DNA of 64,000 nt from Pseudoxanthomonas gei (GTDB lineage Bacteria; Pseudomonadota; Gammaproteobacteria; Xanthomonadales; Xanthomonadaceae): contig NZ_QOVG01000002.1 in assembly GCF_010119615.1 (NCBI RefSeq), positions 124,001 to 188,000 of the forward strand. The letters are read 5' to 3'. Below the pieces are notes generated by a model, which saw only the letters and a program-made list of their open reading frames with translations, searched no databases and had not been told where the DNA came from. This document shows, one piece after another, positions 10,872 to 21,425 of the stretch. The position numbers were made by a program, and so were the translations under genes. How positions within the stretch are numbered: the first letter of the stretch is position 1; every line of letters starts with the position of its first letter.

Positions 10872-11998
10872 CAGGTGAACTCCTCTTCGGTAACGGCGTG
10901 GCGCGCAACGGGTGCATCGACAGCCATGGAAATGATGGGGGAAGCCGGCGCGGCCGAGGCGCTGACGTGGACGCCGGTGTGAACCGGCTCGACCGGATGC
11001 AGCTCCTGGGTGCGCCGGCGCGGCTTGCGCGGTGCGCGCGGGCGCACCTCGGAGAGCAGCCCGGCGAGCACGCGGGCATCTATGTTTCCGCCGGAAACGA
11101 CCGCGCATTTGCGCTTGCCTGAGACGCGCCGCCCGGCGGCCAGGGCCAGCGCGCCAGCGCCTTCGGCAATCAGGTTTTCCTCCAGCGCCAGTCGCACCAG
11201 GGTTTCGCGCAGTTCGGCTTCGCGCACGATAACGACGTCGTCGAGCAGGCTGGCGCACAGGCGCCGGGTCAGGAAGCCGGGCACCTTGACCCGCACGCCG
11301 TCGGCCAGGCTGGCGACCGGATCGACGAGCGACGCATCACCCTTCAACGCGCGCGCCATCGCATCCACGCCTTCCACCTGCGCGCCTACCACGCGCACAC
11401 CCTGCGACTTCAGCGCCAGCGCCACTCCCGAGGCCAGACCGCCGCCGCCGATCGGCACAATGACCACGTCCGGCGTGAACGGCGCGATCTCGATGCCGAC
11501 CGTGCCTTGCCCTGCGATCACGTCCGGATCATCGAAGGCCGACAGGAAGCGGTAGTCGTTCTGCTCGGCCAGCTCGCGCGCGAAGGCATAGGCTTCGTCG
11601 TAGCTGTTGCCATGCTGGCGCACGGTCGCGCCCCAATGGGCCACGCCGGCGATCTTGTTCTCGGGTGCGCCATGCGGCATCACCGTGATCGCCTGCACCC
11701 CAAGCCGGTACGCGGCCCAGGCCAGGCCTTGCGCATGGTTGCCGGCCGACGCAGCGATGACCGGGCGCTGGTCGCCACGTTCGCGTGCGGCCAGCAATGC
11801 ATTCAACGCGCCGCGCACCTTGTAGGAACCGGTGCGCTGCAGGTTCTCCAGTTTCAGCATCACCCCGAAGCGTTCGGCATGGTGCATCGGCGTCGGCGGC
11901 AGGTAACGCCGCAGCCGCGCCTGCGCCGCCAGCACGTCGGCCACGGTGACGATTACGTCACTTACGTCCGGTTCGTTGCTGGCGCGTGCGTCAGGCAC
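10868..11998 (-). CDS. ilvA: Threonine dehydratase, short (TdcB-like) form
   Basis: A PLP enzyme of about 376 residues that deaminates threonine to 2-ketobutyrate for isoleucine synthesis. The Schiff-base lysine is in GSYKVRGA, followed by the phosphate-binding SAGNHAQG and the PLP-phosphate glycine loop IGGGGLASG. It ends soon after the catalytic domain and lacks the tandem ACT-like domains of E. coli IlvA. Direct isoleucine feedback of the usual kind is therefore not expected, although the roughly 70-residue tail ([12 protein letters not shown]...) is unassigned. The start is uncertain: GTG at 11998 or TTG at 12055. No good ribosome binding site is seen, and the sequence before 12000 is a GCCGG-rich low-complexity run. 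Confidence 0.9.
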   Translation of the reverse strand: MPDARASNEPDVSDVIVTVADVLAAQARLRRYLPPTPMHHAERFGVMLKLENLQRTGSYKVRGALNALLAARERGDQRPVIAASAGNHAQGLAWAAYRLGVQAITVMPHGAPENKIAGVAHWGATVRQHGNSYDEAYAFARELAEQNDYRFLSAFDDPDVIAGQGTVGIEIAPFTPDVVIVPIGGGGLASGVALALKSQGVRVVGAQVEGVDAMARALKGDASLVDPVASLADGVRVKVPGFLTRRLCASLLDDVVIVREAELRETLVRLALEENLIAEGAGALALAAGRRVSGKRKCAVVSGGNIDARVLAGLLSEVRPRAPRKPRRRTQELHPVEPVHTGVHVSASAAPASPIISMAVDAPVARHAVTEEEFTW

Positions 11999-12132
11999 TG
12001 GGGTGGAGCCGGGAGCCGGAAGCCGATAGCCGGTAGCCGGAGGGCGTGCAAGCAAAGGAGCGCCAGGATTGCGATGGAAGAAGACGCCTCCGTGAAGTCC
12101 TGGTACTGGAAGAAAAGTCGGGAGCGGTGAAG

Positions 12133-12244
12133 CAAATCCCCCTCAGTCCCCCTTTTTCAAAGGGGGAGGTGGAACGCGGCGACCCGATACTTCCCGAAGC
12201 CCTGAACACTCCCCCTTTGAAAAAGGGGGGCAGGGGGGATTTGC
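12133..12244. repeat. Inverted repeat (family E), CAAATCCCCC..TTTTTCAAAGGGGGA
   Basis: A 112-bp element with long complementary arms. CAAATCCCCCTCAGTCCCCC followed by TTTTTCAAAGGGGGA faces TCCCCCTTTGAAAAAGGGGGG followed by CAGGGGGGATTTG. It occupies most of the gap between ilvM and ilvA on an otherwise overlapping operon. On the transcript it would form a strong GC-rich stem, perhaps a processing or polarity site. Similar elements occur in unrelated bacteria as MITE-like repeats. Confidence 0.9.
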
Positions 12245-12253
12245 CCTTGATCT

Positions 12254-12559
12254 TCAAGAAACCTCCTCCGCCATAGCGCTTTCCATCGGCACGACTTCTA
12301 CCGGCGTGATCTCGACTGGCGCGATCTCAACTGGCGTGATCTCCACCGACACGCAGTCGTACACCTTCAGCATCTGCAGCCGCAGGGTCTCGGCGGGGCG
12401 CTGGCCGTCGACCACCAGTTCCACCCGCCAGCCGCCGTTCCCGTCGGCGTTGCGGCCGTTGATCGAGTGCGGGGTGAAACCGCGGCGTTCGGCCATGCCG
12501 ATGACGCGGGTCAGTGCGCCTTCGGCAGGCTTCAGGACCAGGTCAAGCCGATATCGCAT
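12254..12559 (-). CDS. ilvM: Acetolactate synthase small subunit, ACT domain, with repeat tail
   Basis: A 101-residue protein. Residues 1-70 form a single ACT domain of the IlvM/IlvH type ([20 protein letters not shown], then a second strand-helix half ending LQMLKVYDCVSV), which activates and regulates the catalytic IlvG subunit. The ATG at 12559 overlaps ilvG by 17 bases. Residues after 72 are a degenerate pentapeptide repeat (VEITP-VEIAP-VEITP-VEVVP) encoded by near-identical 15-bp units. This extends the protein beyond the usual E. coli IlvM (87 residues) and looks like repeat expansion rather than a domain. Confidence 0.9.
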   Translation of the reverse strand: MRYRLDLVLKPAEGALTRVIGMAERRGFTPHSINGRNADGNGGWRVELVVDGQRPAETLRLQMLKVYDCVSVEITPVEIAPVEITPVEVVPMESAMAEEVS

Positions 12560-14312
12560 GTGCGTGCTCCGTGCGTTCGCTGGCTTCGGCATCGGCATCG
12601 GCCGGGCGGGCGTCGGCGGGGTTGTTGTCCAGCATGGTGCTGTTGGCGGTATTGGGCGGCACCAGCGGCCACACGTTGGCGCGGATGTCGATGGCCACGT
12701 GCAGCAGCGCGGGACCGGGCTGGGCCAGCAGGTCCACCAGCGCATCCTCGACCTGGTCGCGGCGGTCGATGCGGCGCGCGCGGATGCCGAACACCTCGGC
12801 CAGGGCGGCGAAGTCGGGATTGTCGGACAGGTCGATCTCGCTGTAGCGCTTGGCGAAGAACAGTTCCTGCCACTGCCGCACCATGCCCAGCGAACTGTTG
12901 TCCAGCAGCACGATCTTCACCGGCAGCTGGCAACGCGCGATCGTCACCAGCTCCTGCACGTTCATCATGAAACTGCCGTCGCCGCTGACCAGCAGCACGG
13001 TGCGGTCGGGACAGGCGAACTGCGCGCCCATCGCCGCCGGCAAGCCGAAGCCCATGGTGCCCAGTGCGCCGCTGGTCAAATGGTTGCGCGGATGGTTGAA
13101 GCGGCAGTGCTGGGCCACCCACATCTGGTGCTGGCCGACATCGCAGGCAACGATGGCATCGTCCGGCGCGAGTTCGGTCATGCGCTTCAGCAGGGCCGGT
13201 GCATAGATGTCCGAACCCGGCGCGTCGTAACGGAAGCCGTGCTTGTCGCCCAGCATACGGCAGCGCTTGCGCCAGCTTTCCTGGGCAATGCTGTCGCAGC
13301 TGCTGCGCGCACTGACCAGGGCGCGCAGGCCGGCGGCCACGTCGCCGGGCACGGCGATGTTGGCGGTGCGCAGCTTGGAGATTTCATAGGCGTCGGCATC
13401 CAGGTGGATGACCCGCGCGAACGGCGCGAATTCGGCGAGCTTGCCGGTGGCGCGGTCGTCGAAGCGCGCGCCGACCACGATCAACAGGTCCGATTCCTGC
13501 ACCGCCATGTTCGCCGCGCGGGTGCCATGCATGCCCAGCATGCCCAGGTAGTCGGGATGGCCGCCGGGCAGGGCGCCCAGGCCGCGCAAGGTCAGCACGG
13601 TGGGGATGCGGGTGGCTTCGACGAATTCGCGGAACACGTCGGTGGCGCCGGCCAGGCCGATGCCGCCGCCGCCGTAGATGACCGGCTTCTCGGCCGCGGC
13701 AATTGCCGCCAGCGCTTCGGCCAGTGCCAGCTGCGATGGCGCCGGTGGCAGTTCCACGTCCGCCGGCACGTGGTCGGGCAGGTGCGAGGCATCGGCCACC
13801 TGCACGTCCTTGGGCAGGTCGATCAGCACCGGGCCCGGCCGTCCTTCGCGGGCGATGCGGAAGGCGTCACGCACCACTTCGGGCAGGTCTTCCACCCGGC
13901 GCACGATGTAGCTGTGCTTGACGATGGGCAGGGTCAGGCCGAACACATCCAGTTCCTGGAACGCATCGGTGCCCATCAGGTGGGTGGCGACCTGGCCGGT
14001 CAGGCAGACCATCGGCACCGAGTCCAGCATCGCATCGGCTATGCCGGTGACCAGGTTGGACGCGCCGGGGCCTGAGGTCGCCACGCACACGCCTACCCGG
14101 CCGCTGGCACGCGCATAGCCATTGGCGGCCAGTGCCGCGCCCTGCTCGTGGCGCACCAGGATGTGCTTGAGCTTCGAATCCACCAGGGCGTCGTAGAACG
14201 GCATTATGGTGCCGCCCGGGTAGCCGAACAATGTTTCCACGCCCTCGGCTTCCAGCGCCTGGGTCAGCCAGCGTGCGCCGTTGCGTGGGGCTGCGGCGGC
14301 GCTGGCGTTCAT
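12543..14312 (-). CDS. ilvG: Acetolactate synthase, large (catalytic) subunit
   Basis: A 589-residue ThDP- and FAD-dependent enzyme that forms acetolactate or acetohydroxybutyrate for valine, leucine and isoleucine. The N-terminal ThDP-activating glutamate is in [17 protein letters not shown], the central FAD/Rossmann domain includes [12 protein letters not shown], and the C-terminal ThDP motif is GDGSFMMN...N. Length is normal, with a charged tail ([12 protein letters not shown]). The start overlaps the ilvC stop by 4 bases and the end overlaps ilvM by 17. The organisation is that of the AHAS II-type ilvGM pair. Confidence 0.96.
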   Translation of the reverse strand: MNASAAAAPRNGARWLTQALEAEGVETLFGYPGGTIMPFYDALVDSKLKHILVRHEQGAALAANGYARASGRVGVCVATSGPGASNLVTGIADAMLDSVPMVCLTGQVATHLMGTDAFQELDVFGLTLPIVKHSYIVRRVEDLPEVVRDAFRIAREGRPGPVLIDLPKDVQVADASHLPDHVPADVELPPAPSQLALAEALAAIAAAEKPVIYGGGGIGLAGATDVFREFVEATRIPTVLTLRGLGALPGGHPDYLGMLGMHGTRAANMAVQESDLLIVVGARFDDRATGKLAEFAPFARVIHLDADAYEISKLRTANIAVPGDVAAGLRALVSARSSCDSIAQESWRKRCRMLGDKHGFRYDAPGSDIYAPALLKRMTELAPDDAIVACDVGQHQMWVAQHCRFNHPRNHLTSGALGTMGFGLPAAMGAQFACPDRTVLLVSGDGSFMMNVQELVTIARCQLPVKIVLLDNSSLGMVRQWQELFFAKRYSEIDLSDNPDFAALAEVFGIRARRIDRRDQVEDALVDLLAQPGPALLHVAIDIRANVWPLVPPNTANSTMLDNNPADARPADADAEASERTEHAHAISA

Positions 14313-15328
14313 GCGGCGGCGGCCTTGTCTGTTGAAGTCGCGTCATCGGCATCGGGCTGGGCGGCGTTGGCCGACAGCCACACCATCTTGGCGCGCAGCT
14401 TCTTGCCCACCGCTTCGATCGGATGATCCATGTCGGCCTGCTTGAAGCGGTTGTAGTTGGGCAGGCCGGCTTCGTATTCGGCGATCCAGTTTTTGGTGAA
14501 GGTGCCGTCCTGGATGTCGGTCAGGATGTCCTTCATGCGCTGCTTGGTGCCGGCGTCGATCACCCGCGGGCCGCTGACGTAGTCCCCGTACTGGGCAGTC
14601 TCGGAAATGAATTCCAGCATGCGGGTGATGCCGCCTTCGTAGAACAGGTCGACGATCAGCTTCAGTTCGTGCAGCACTTCGTAGTAGGCGATTTCCGGCT
14701 GGTAGCCGGCTTCCACCAAAGTTTCGAAGCCGGCCTGCACCAGCGAGGAGGCGCCGCCGCACAGCACGGCCTGCTCTCCGAACAGGTCGGTCTCGGTCTC
14801 TTCCTTGAAGGTGGTCTTGATGATGTTGGCGCGCGCGCCGCCCAGGCCGGCGGCGTAGGCCAGGGCCAGTGCCTCGGCATTGCCGCTCCTGTCCTGGTGA
14901 ACGGCGTAGATGCAGGGCACGCCGCGGCCGATCTCGTATTCGCGTCGCACCAGCGCACCGGGACCCTTGGGCGCGACCAGGACCACGTCGATGTCCTCGC
15001 GCGGCTTGATCAGGTCGAAGTGCACGTTCAAGCCATGCGCGAACAGCAGGCAGGCACCCGGCTTGAGGTTGTCCTTCAGCACTTCGTCGTAGAGCTTGCG
15101 CTGGACCATGTCGGGGGTCAGCACCGCCACCAGGTCGGCGTCCTTCACTGCTTCGGCCGGGCTCTTGACCACGAAGCCATCGGCCAGCGCCTTGGCCGTG
15201 GTCGGCCCGCCCGGACGCAGGCCGACGGTGACATCGAAACCGGACTCGCGCAGGTTCAACGCATGCGCGCGGCCCTGGCTGCCGTAGCCGATGGTGGCGA
15301 TCTTGATGCTGGGAAGGGTGCTGGTCAT
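14309..15328 (-). CDS. ilvC: Ketol-acid reductoisomerase (class I)
   Basis: A 339-residue NADPH-dependent enzyme that rearranges and reduces acetolactate to dihydroxyisovalerate. The Rossmann motif [18 protein letters not shown] begins at about residue 12, so the roughly 15-residue N-terminal extension of typical class I enzymes is missing, a feature I recall from xanthomonad Ilv[26 protein letters not shown] and the metal-binding acidic residues in [13 protein letters not shown] and [13 protein letters not shown] are intact. It is the first structural gene of the operon, about 55 bases after the attenuator terminator. Confidence 0.97.
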   Translation of the reverse strand: MTSTLPSIKIATIGYGSQGRAHALNLRESGFDVTVGLRPGGPTTAKALADGFVVKSPAEAVKDADLVAVLTPDMVQRKLYDEVLKDNLKPGACLLFAHGLNVHFDLIKPREDIDVVLVAPKGPGALVRREYEIGRGVPCIYAVHQDRSGNAEALALAYAAGLGGARANIIKTTFKEETETDLFGEQAVLCGGASSLVQAGFETLVEAGYQPEIAYYEVLHELKLIVDLFYEGGITRMLEFISETAQYGDYVSGPRVIDAGTKQRMKDILTDIQDGTFTKNWIAEYEAGLPNYNRFKQADMDHPIEAVGKKLRAKMVWLSANAAQPDADDATSTDKAAAA

Positions 15329-15383
15329 TGCGCTTGGATTCCAGGAAGGGTTGAAGGAAAGGTTGGAAATTTATGCAGGCTCT

Positions 15384-15421
15384 GAAAACAAAAAACCCCG
15401 CACTTCTCAGGGCGGGGTTTT
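15384..15421 (-). terminator. Intrinsic terminator of the ilv attenuator
   Basis: On the minus strand an 8-bp GC-rich stem (AACCCCGC / GCGGGGTT) with a ten-base loop is followed by TTTTTTGTTTT. It lies between the leader-peptide stop and ilvC, where an attenuator belongs. A GCGGG within the last codons of the leader peptide could pair with the left arm of the terminator to form an antiterminator (inference). Confidence 0.85.
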
Positions 15422-15444
15422 GCGAATCCGGCGTTTGCTGCTGC

Positions 15445-15540
15445 TTACACGCCTGTTCGTCCCGCTCCGGTTGGCGAGGTAATAAGTACGAGTACCAAGA
15501 GCGCGGCCGCAGTGGCGGCGCGTCGGTCTCGTGCAGGCAT
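15445..15540 (-). CDS. ilvL: ilv-leu operon leader peptide (attenuation peptide)
   Basis: A 31-codon frame starting MPARDRRAATAAA and running into eight consecutive regulatory codons read L-L-V-L-V-L-I-T, then SPTGAGRTGV and TAA. Leu, Val, Ile and Thr codons are exactly those expected to stall ribosomes when the operon's end products are scarce. An AGGA precedes the ATG, but very closely. A second in-frame ATG at 15570 would add ten residues, but it lies at or before the likely transcription start. The intrinsic terminator follows 24 bases after the stop. Too short for automatic gene callers, but the codon run and position make it convincing. Confidence 0.85.
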   Translation of the reverse strand: MPARDRRAATAAALLVLVLITSPTGAGRTGV

Positions 15541-15573
15541 GTCCTGCGTGGGTGTGTGCAGTTGCAACATAGG

Positions 15574-15605
15574 GTTAGAGGAACATGGGTTCGCGGGCTT
15601 GTCAA
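15574..15605 (-). promoter_or_regulatory. Putative sigma-70 promoter of the ilv-leu operon
   Basis: A minus-strand TTGACA at 15605-15600 is followed 20 bases on by TCTAAC, a fair -10 with longer than ideal spacing. The predicted start near 15567 would leave a leader of about 27 bases before the leader-peptide ATG at 15540. The -35 match is perfect, and the -10 is weak. Confidence 0.5.
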
Positions 15606-15746
15606 GCACACCAACGCAGGCCGGATTCTAGTGCGGACAGGCGCGCAGATGGTTGCAGATGAAACCCCGATAGTTGCAACCGAAACAATGAAAACGAGGC
15701 AGTATCAATGCCCCCATATCCCGAACGGAAACGTTCGCGCAGGCCC

Positions 15747-17630
15747 ATGCCCGAGTACCGCTCCAGGACTTCCACCCACGGCCGCAACATGGCCGGCGCG
15801 CGCGCGCTGTGGCGCGCCACCGGCATGAAGGACGAGGATTTCCACAAGCCGATCGTGGCGATCGCCAATTCCTTCACCCAGTTCGTGCCCGGGCACGTGC
15901 ACCTGAAGGACCTCGGGCAACTGGTGGCGCGCGAGATCGAGCGCGTAGGCGGCGTGGCCAAGGAGTTCAATACGATCGCCGTGGACGACGGCATCGCCAT
16001 GGGCCACGACGGCATGCTGTATTCGCTGCCCAGCCGCGAGATCATCGCCGACTCGGTCGAATACATGGTCAATGCGCATTGCGCCGATGCGCTGGTGTGC
16101 ATTTCCAATTGCGACAAGATCACGCCTGGCATGCTGATGGCGGCATTGCGCCTGAACATCCCTACCGTATTCGTTTCCGGCGGGCCGATGGAGGCGGGCA
16201 AGACCACGCTGTCAGAACACGGCCTGGATCTGGTCGACGCGATGGTGGTGGCGGCCGACGAGAACGCATCGGACGCCAAGGTCGCCGAATACGAGCGCAG
16301 TGCCTGCCCGACCTGCGGTTCGTGCTCGGGCATGTTCACCGCCAACTCGATGAACTGCCTGACCGAGGCGCTGGGCCTGGCCCTGCCGGGCAACGGCTCC
16401 ACGCTGGCCACGCATGCCGATCGCGAACAGCTGTTCCTGCGCGCGGGCCGGGTGGCGGTGGAGTTGTGCCACCGCTGGTATGGCGGCGAGGATGCCTTGG
16501 CGTTGCCACGCTCGATCGCCAGCTTCGAGGCCTTCGAGAACGCGATGACCCTGGACATCGCCATGGGCGGTTCCACCAACACCATCCTGCACCTGCTGGC
16601 CGCGGCGCAGGAGGCGGAAATCGACTTCGACCTGCGCGACATCGACCGGTTGTCGCGCAAGGTGCCGCAGCTGTGCAAGGTGGCGCCGAACATCCAGAAG
16701 TACCACATGGAAGACGTGCACCGGGCCGGTGGCATCTTCTCCATCCTGGGCGAACTGGCGCGCGGCGGACTGCTGCATACGCAGGTGCCCACCGTGCACA
16801 GCCGCAGCCTGGCCGAAGCCATCGCCCAGTGGGACGTGACCCAGACCAGTGACGAAGCCGTGCACACCTTCTTCAAGGCCGGTCCCGGCGGCGTGCCCAC
16901 GCAGGTCGCCTTCAGCCAGTCGGCGCGCTGGAAGAGCCTGGATGTCGATCGCAGCGACGGTTGCATCCGCGATGTCGCACACGCGTATTCGCAGGAAGGC
17001 GGCCTGGCCGTGCTGTATGGCAACCTGGCCGTCGATGGCTGCGTGGTCAAGACCGCGGGCGTGGATGAATCCATCCACGTGTTCGAAGGAAGCGCGCGCG
17101 TATTCGAAAGCCAGGACGCGGCAGTCAAGGGCATCCTGGGCAACGAGGTGGCCGCCGGCGACGTCGTGGTGATCCGCTACGAAGGTCCCAAGGGCGGGCC
17201 GGGCATGCAGGAAATGCTCTACCCGACCAGTTACCTGAAATCCAGGGGACTGGGCACGCAATGCGCGCTGCTGACCGACGGGCGTTTTTCCGGCGGCACC
17301 TCCGGCCTTTCCATCGGGCACGCCTCACCGGAAGCGGCGGCAGGCGGCGCCATCGGGCTGGTGCGCGAGGGCGACCGCATCCTGATCGACCTGCCCAACC
17401 GCAGCATCAATCTGCTGGTCTCCGAGGAGGAGCTGGCCGTGCGCCGCTCGGGCCAGGACGCCAATGGCTGGAGACCAGTCGAATCGCGTCCACGCAAGGT
17501 CACCACCGCGCTCAAGGCCTACGCCCTGTTGGCCACCAGTGCCGACAAGGGCGCTGTGCGCGACAAGGCCTTGCTGGAGGGCGGGCTGGCGCCGCGCGGG
17601 CCCGACACCCCGTTGTGGGGTGTGTTCTAA
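15747..17630 (+). CDS. ilvD: Dihydroxy-acid dehydratase
   Basis: A 627-residue IlvD/Edd-family Fe-S dehydratase that makes 2-ketoisovalerate and 2-keto-3-methylvalerate. The N-terminus [20 protein letters not shown] is canonical, so the ATG at 15747 is preferred to an in-frame ATG at 15708. Cluster and metal ligands are visible in [12 protein letters not shown] (C122, D123, K124) and [17 protein letters not shown]. The C-terminal [12 protein letters not shown] and [11 protein letters not shown] are intact. It is transcribed divergently from the ilvC operon across a shared control region of about 200 bases and completes the pathway encoded on the other strand. Confidence 0.97.
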   Translation: MPEYRSRTSTHGRNMAGARALWRATGMKDEDFHKPIVAIANSFTQFVPGHVHLKDLGQLVAREIERVGGVAKEFNTIAVDDGIAMGHDGMLYSLPSREIIADSVEYMVNAHCADALVCISNCDKITPGMLMAALRLNIPTVFVSGGPMEAGKTTLSEHGLDLVDAMVVAADENASDAKVAEYERSACPTCGSCSGMFTANSMNCLTEALGLALPGNGSTLATHADREQLFLRAGRVAVELCHRWYGGEDALALPRSIASFEAFENAMTLDIAMGGSTNTILHLLAAAQEAEIDFDLRDIDRLSRKVPQLCKVAPNIQKYHMEDVHRAGGIFSILGELARGGLLHTQVPTVHSRSLAEAIAQWDVTQTSDEAVHTFFKAGPGGVPTQVAFSQSARWKSLDVDRSDGCIRDVAHAYSQEGGLAVLYGNLAVDGCVVKTAGVDESIHVFEGSARVFESQDAAVKGILGNEVAAGDVVVIRYEGPKGGPGMQEMLYPTSYLKSRGLGTQCALLTDGRFSGGTSGLSIGHASPEAAAGGAIGLVREGDRILIDLPNRSINLLVSEEELAVRRSGQDANGWRPVESRPRKVTTALKAYALLATSADKGAVRDKALLEGGLAPRGPDTPLWGVF

Positions 17631-17635
17631 TCCGC

Positions 17636-19716
<2,081 letters not shown>

Positions 19717-19826
19717 ATGAGCCCGGGGCGCGGCTGCGACCGTGCCCCGGCCTCCCGCGTACCTTCACCAAGGGCAAATGAACCAGTGCTAGGTTCAGGC
19801 CCAACACGAAGCACGGGAGATCGGAC

Positions 19827-20420
19827 ATGAAGTTTCAAAGACGTCTTGCCCTCGCGGGACTGGCAGCGCTGGCCCTGGTGCTGGCGTCCTGCGCCAGCGG
19901 GCCGCGCATCAGCAGCGAAGCCGATCCGCAAGCGGATTTCGGCAGCTACCGCAGCTTCGGCTTCTACACGCCGCTGGCGCTGGAGAAGGAGGGCTATGCC
20001 ACGCCCACCACCGACCGCATCAAGGCGGCCGCACGCGCGCAGCTGGAGTCGCGCGGATACACCTACACGGCCACGCAGCCGGACCTGTGGGTGAACCTCA
20101 ACGCCTACATGCAGGAACGCACCGACGTCAGCACCATTCCGACGGTCGACTACAACTACTACTACAGCTATCGCGCGCGCAGCTATTTCGCCGTTCCGTA
20201 CTGGCATGACCAGACCCATGTGAGCCAGTACACCGAAGGCACGCTCAACGTGGACCTGGTCGACCGGCAGAAAAACCGGCTGGTGTGGGAAGGCATCGCG
20301 GTGGGCCGGATGGCCAGGCTCAAGCCCGACGAACGGGCGGCGCGCATCGACGCCACCATGGCCGAGATCTTCGCGCGCTATCCGTATCGCGCGGGACAGG
20401 CCGCCGCGGCGACGCCTTGA
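19827..20420 (+). CDS. DUF4136-type outer-membrane lipoprotein
   Basis: A 197-residue protein with a type II signal peptide: MKFQRRLALAGL, a hydrophobic core, and the lipobox LASC with the lipidated cysteine at about residue 22. The body, with DFGSYRSFGFY near the start, PDLWVNLNAYMQER, and a C-terminal LVWEGIAVGRM strand, resembles the DUF4136 family of lipoproteins found in Bacteroidetes and Proteobacteria, whose function is unknown. A clear RBS-like GGGAG precedes the ATG. It stands alone. Confidence 0.85.
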   Translation: MKFQRRLALAGLAALALVLASCASGPRISSEADPQADFGSYRSFGFYTPLALEKEGYATPTTDRIKAAARAQLESRGYTYTATQPDLWVNLNAYMQERTDVSTIPTVDYNYYYSYRARSYFAVPYWHDQTHVSQYTEGTLNVDLVDRQKNRLVWEGIAVGRMARLKPDERAARIDATMAEIFARYPYRAGQAAAATP

Positions 20421-20519
20421 TCGGCGCCAGCCATCCTGTGCCGGCGATTGGTCCGGCGCAGGGCGGGTGGCGCGCCTGCACCGCGTGGTCTACTAGCGGC
20501 TCATGAAGCAGGTGCGCCG

Positions 20520-21203
20520 ATGACATCTTTCAAACGTCTCAGATGGTGGGTAACCGCGCGGCGGCATCCGTCGGCGCTGCTGCTGGCGGTGCAATTGCTG
20601 GGCGTGCTGCTGTATCCGGCCATGGAAGACACCGATGCCGGGCGCGCGCTGTTCGGGGCATTCGGCATGGTGGTCCTGGCTCTTGCGCTGTGGGTGGTCA
20701 ACCGCAGCGCCTCGATCAACTGGATCGCCTGGTGCATCGCGGTGCCGGCGGTGGTGATGTCCCTGCTTTCGGTGTGGGGACAGCTGCCGGGCCTGCTGGT
20801 CTATGCGCACCTGCTGGAAGGCACGTTGTATTTCTATACCGCGGCCAGCCTGACCGCGTACATGCTGCAGGACCACGAGGTCACCCGCGACGAACTGTAT
20901 GCGGCCGGCGCCACCTTCACCCTGCTGGCGTGGGCGTTCGCGTTCGCCTTTTCCGTCTGCCAGCAGTGGTATCCGGGCAGCTTCATCGCCGCGGTGAATC
21001 CGGAGCTGCCGCGCAGCTGGATGGAACTGCTGTTCCTCAGTTTCAGCGTGCTGTCCAGCGTCGGGCTGAGCGACATCGTCCCGGTCCGGCCCGAGGCGCG
21101 TGCGCTGGTGATGCTGGAATCCTTCGCGGGGGTGATGTACATCGCGTTGGTGGTCTCGCGCCTGATCGGATTGACCGTCACCCGCGAGCGCAAGGGCGGC
21201 TAG
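20520..21203 (+). CDS. Two-pore-helix ion-channel-like membrane protein with atypical filter
   Basis: A 227-residue protein with five to six hydrophobic segments. The last two (about 131-150 and 195-215) flank a pore-loop-like stretch SFSVLSSVGLSDIVPV, resembling the TVGYGDI(T/V)P of the bacterial ion-channel (pfam Ion_trans_2) family. The filter reads V181-G-L-S-D185, so a canonical potassium GYGD/GFGD is missing and conduction of K+ cannot be assumed. The ATG at 20520 is preferred because the 24 residues before it are Arg/Gly/Ala-rich. No regulatory domain is present. Confidence 0.7.
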   Translation: MTSFKRLRWWVTARRHPSALLLAVQLLGVLLYPAMEDTDAGRALFGAFGMVVLALALWVVNRSASINWIAWCIAVPAVVMSLLSVWGQLPGLLVYAHLLEGTLYFYTAASLTAYMLQDHEVTRDELYAAGATFTLLAWAFAFAFSVCQQWYPGSFIAAVNPELPRSWMELLFLSFSVLSSVGLSDIVPVRPEARALVMLESFAGVMYIALVVSRLIGLTVTRERKGG

Positions 21204-21425
21204 CGGCACGCGGCCTCCACCGCACCCGGCCTGCACGGCACCCGGTACCCACCGCACGTGACGGTGCGCAGCTGCGGTTTCCCATGGTGCGGACGTTAAA
21301 TTCAAGGCAATCGCGACAATCGGCGCCAACAACTGCAACAACCGCGATCAACAGCGGCCGCCTGTCTGCATGACATCGTACGGGGACTCGACCATGACTC
21401 GTTGACGCGGGCAGAGGGAATCCAC

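Noticed and set aside
12133..12244. Terminator between ilvM and ilvA
   Set aside because: The stem is strong but recognisable as a dispersed repeat and is not followed by a clean T-tract, so I call it a repeat, not a terminator.
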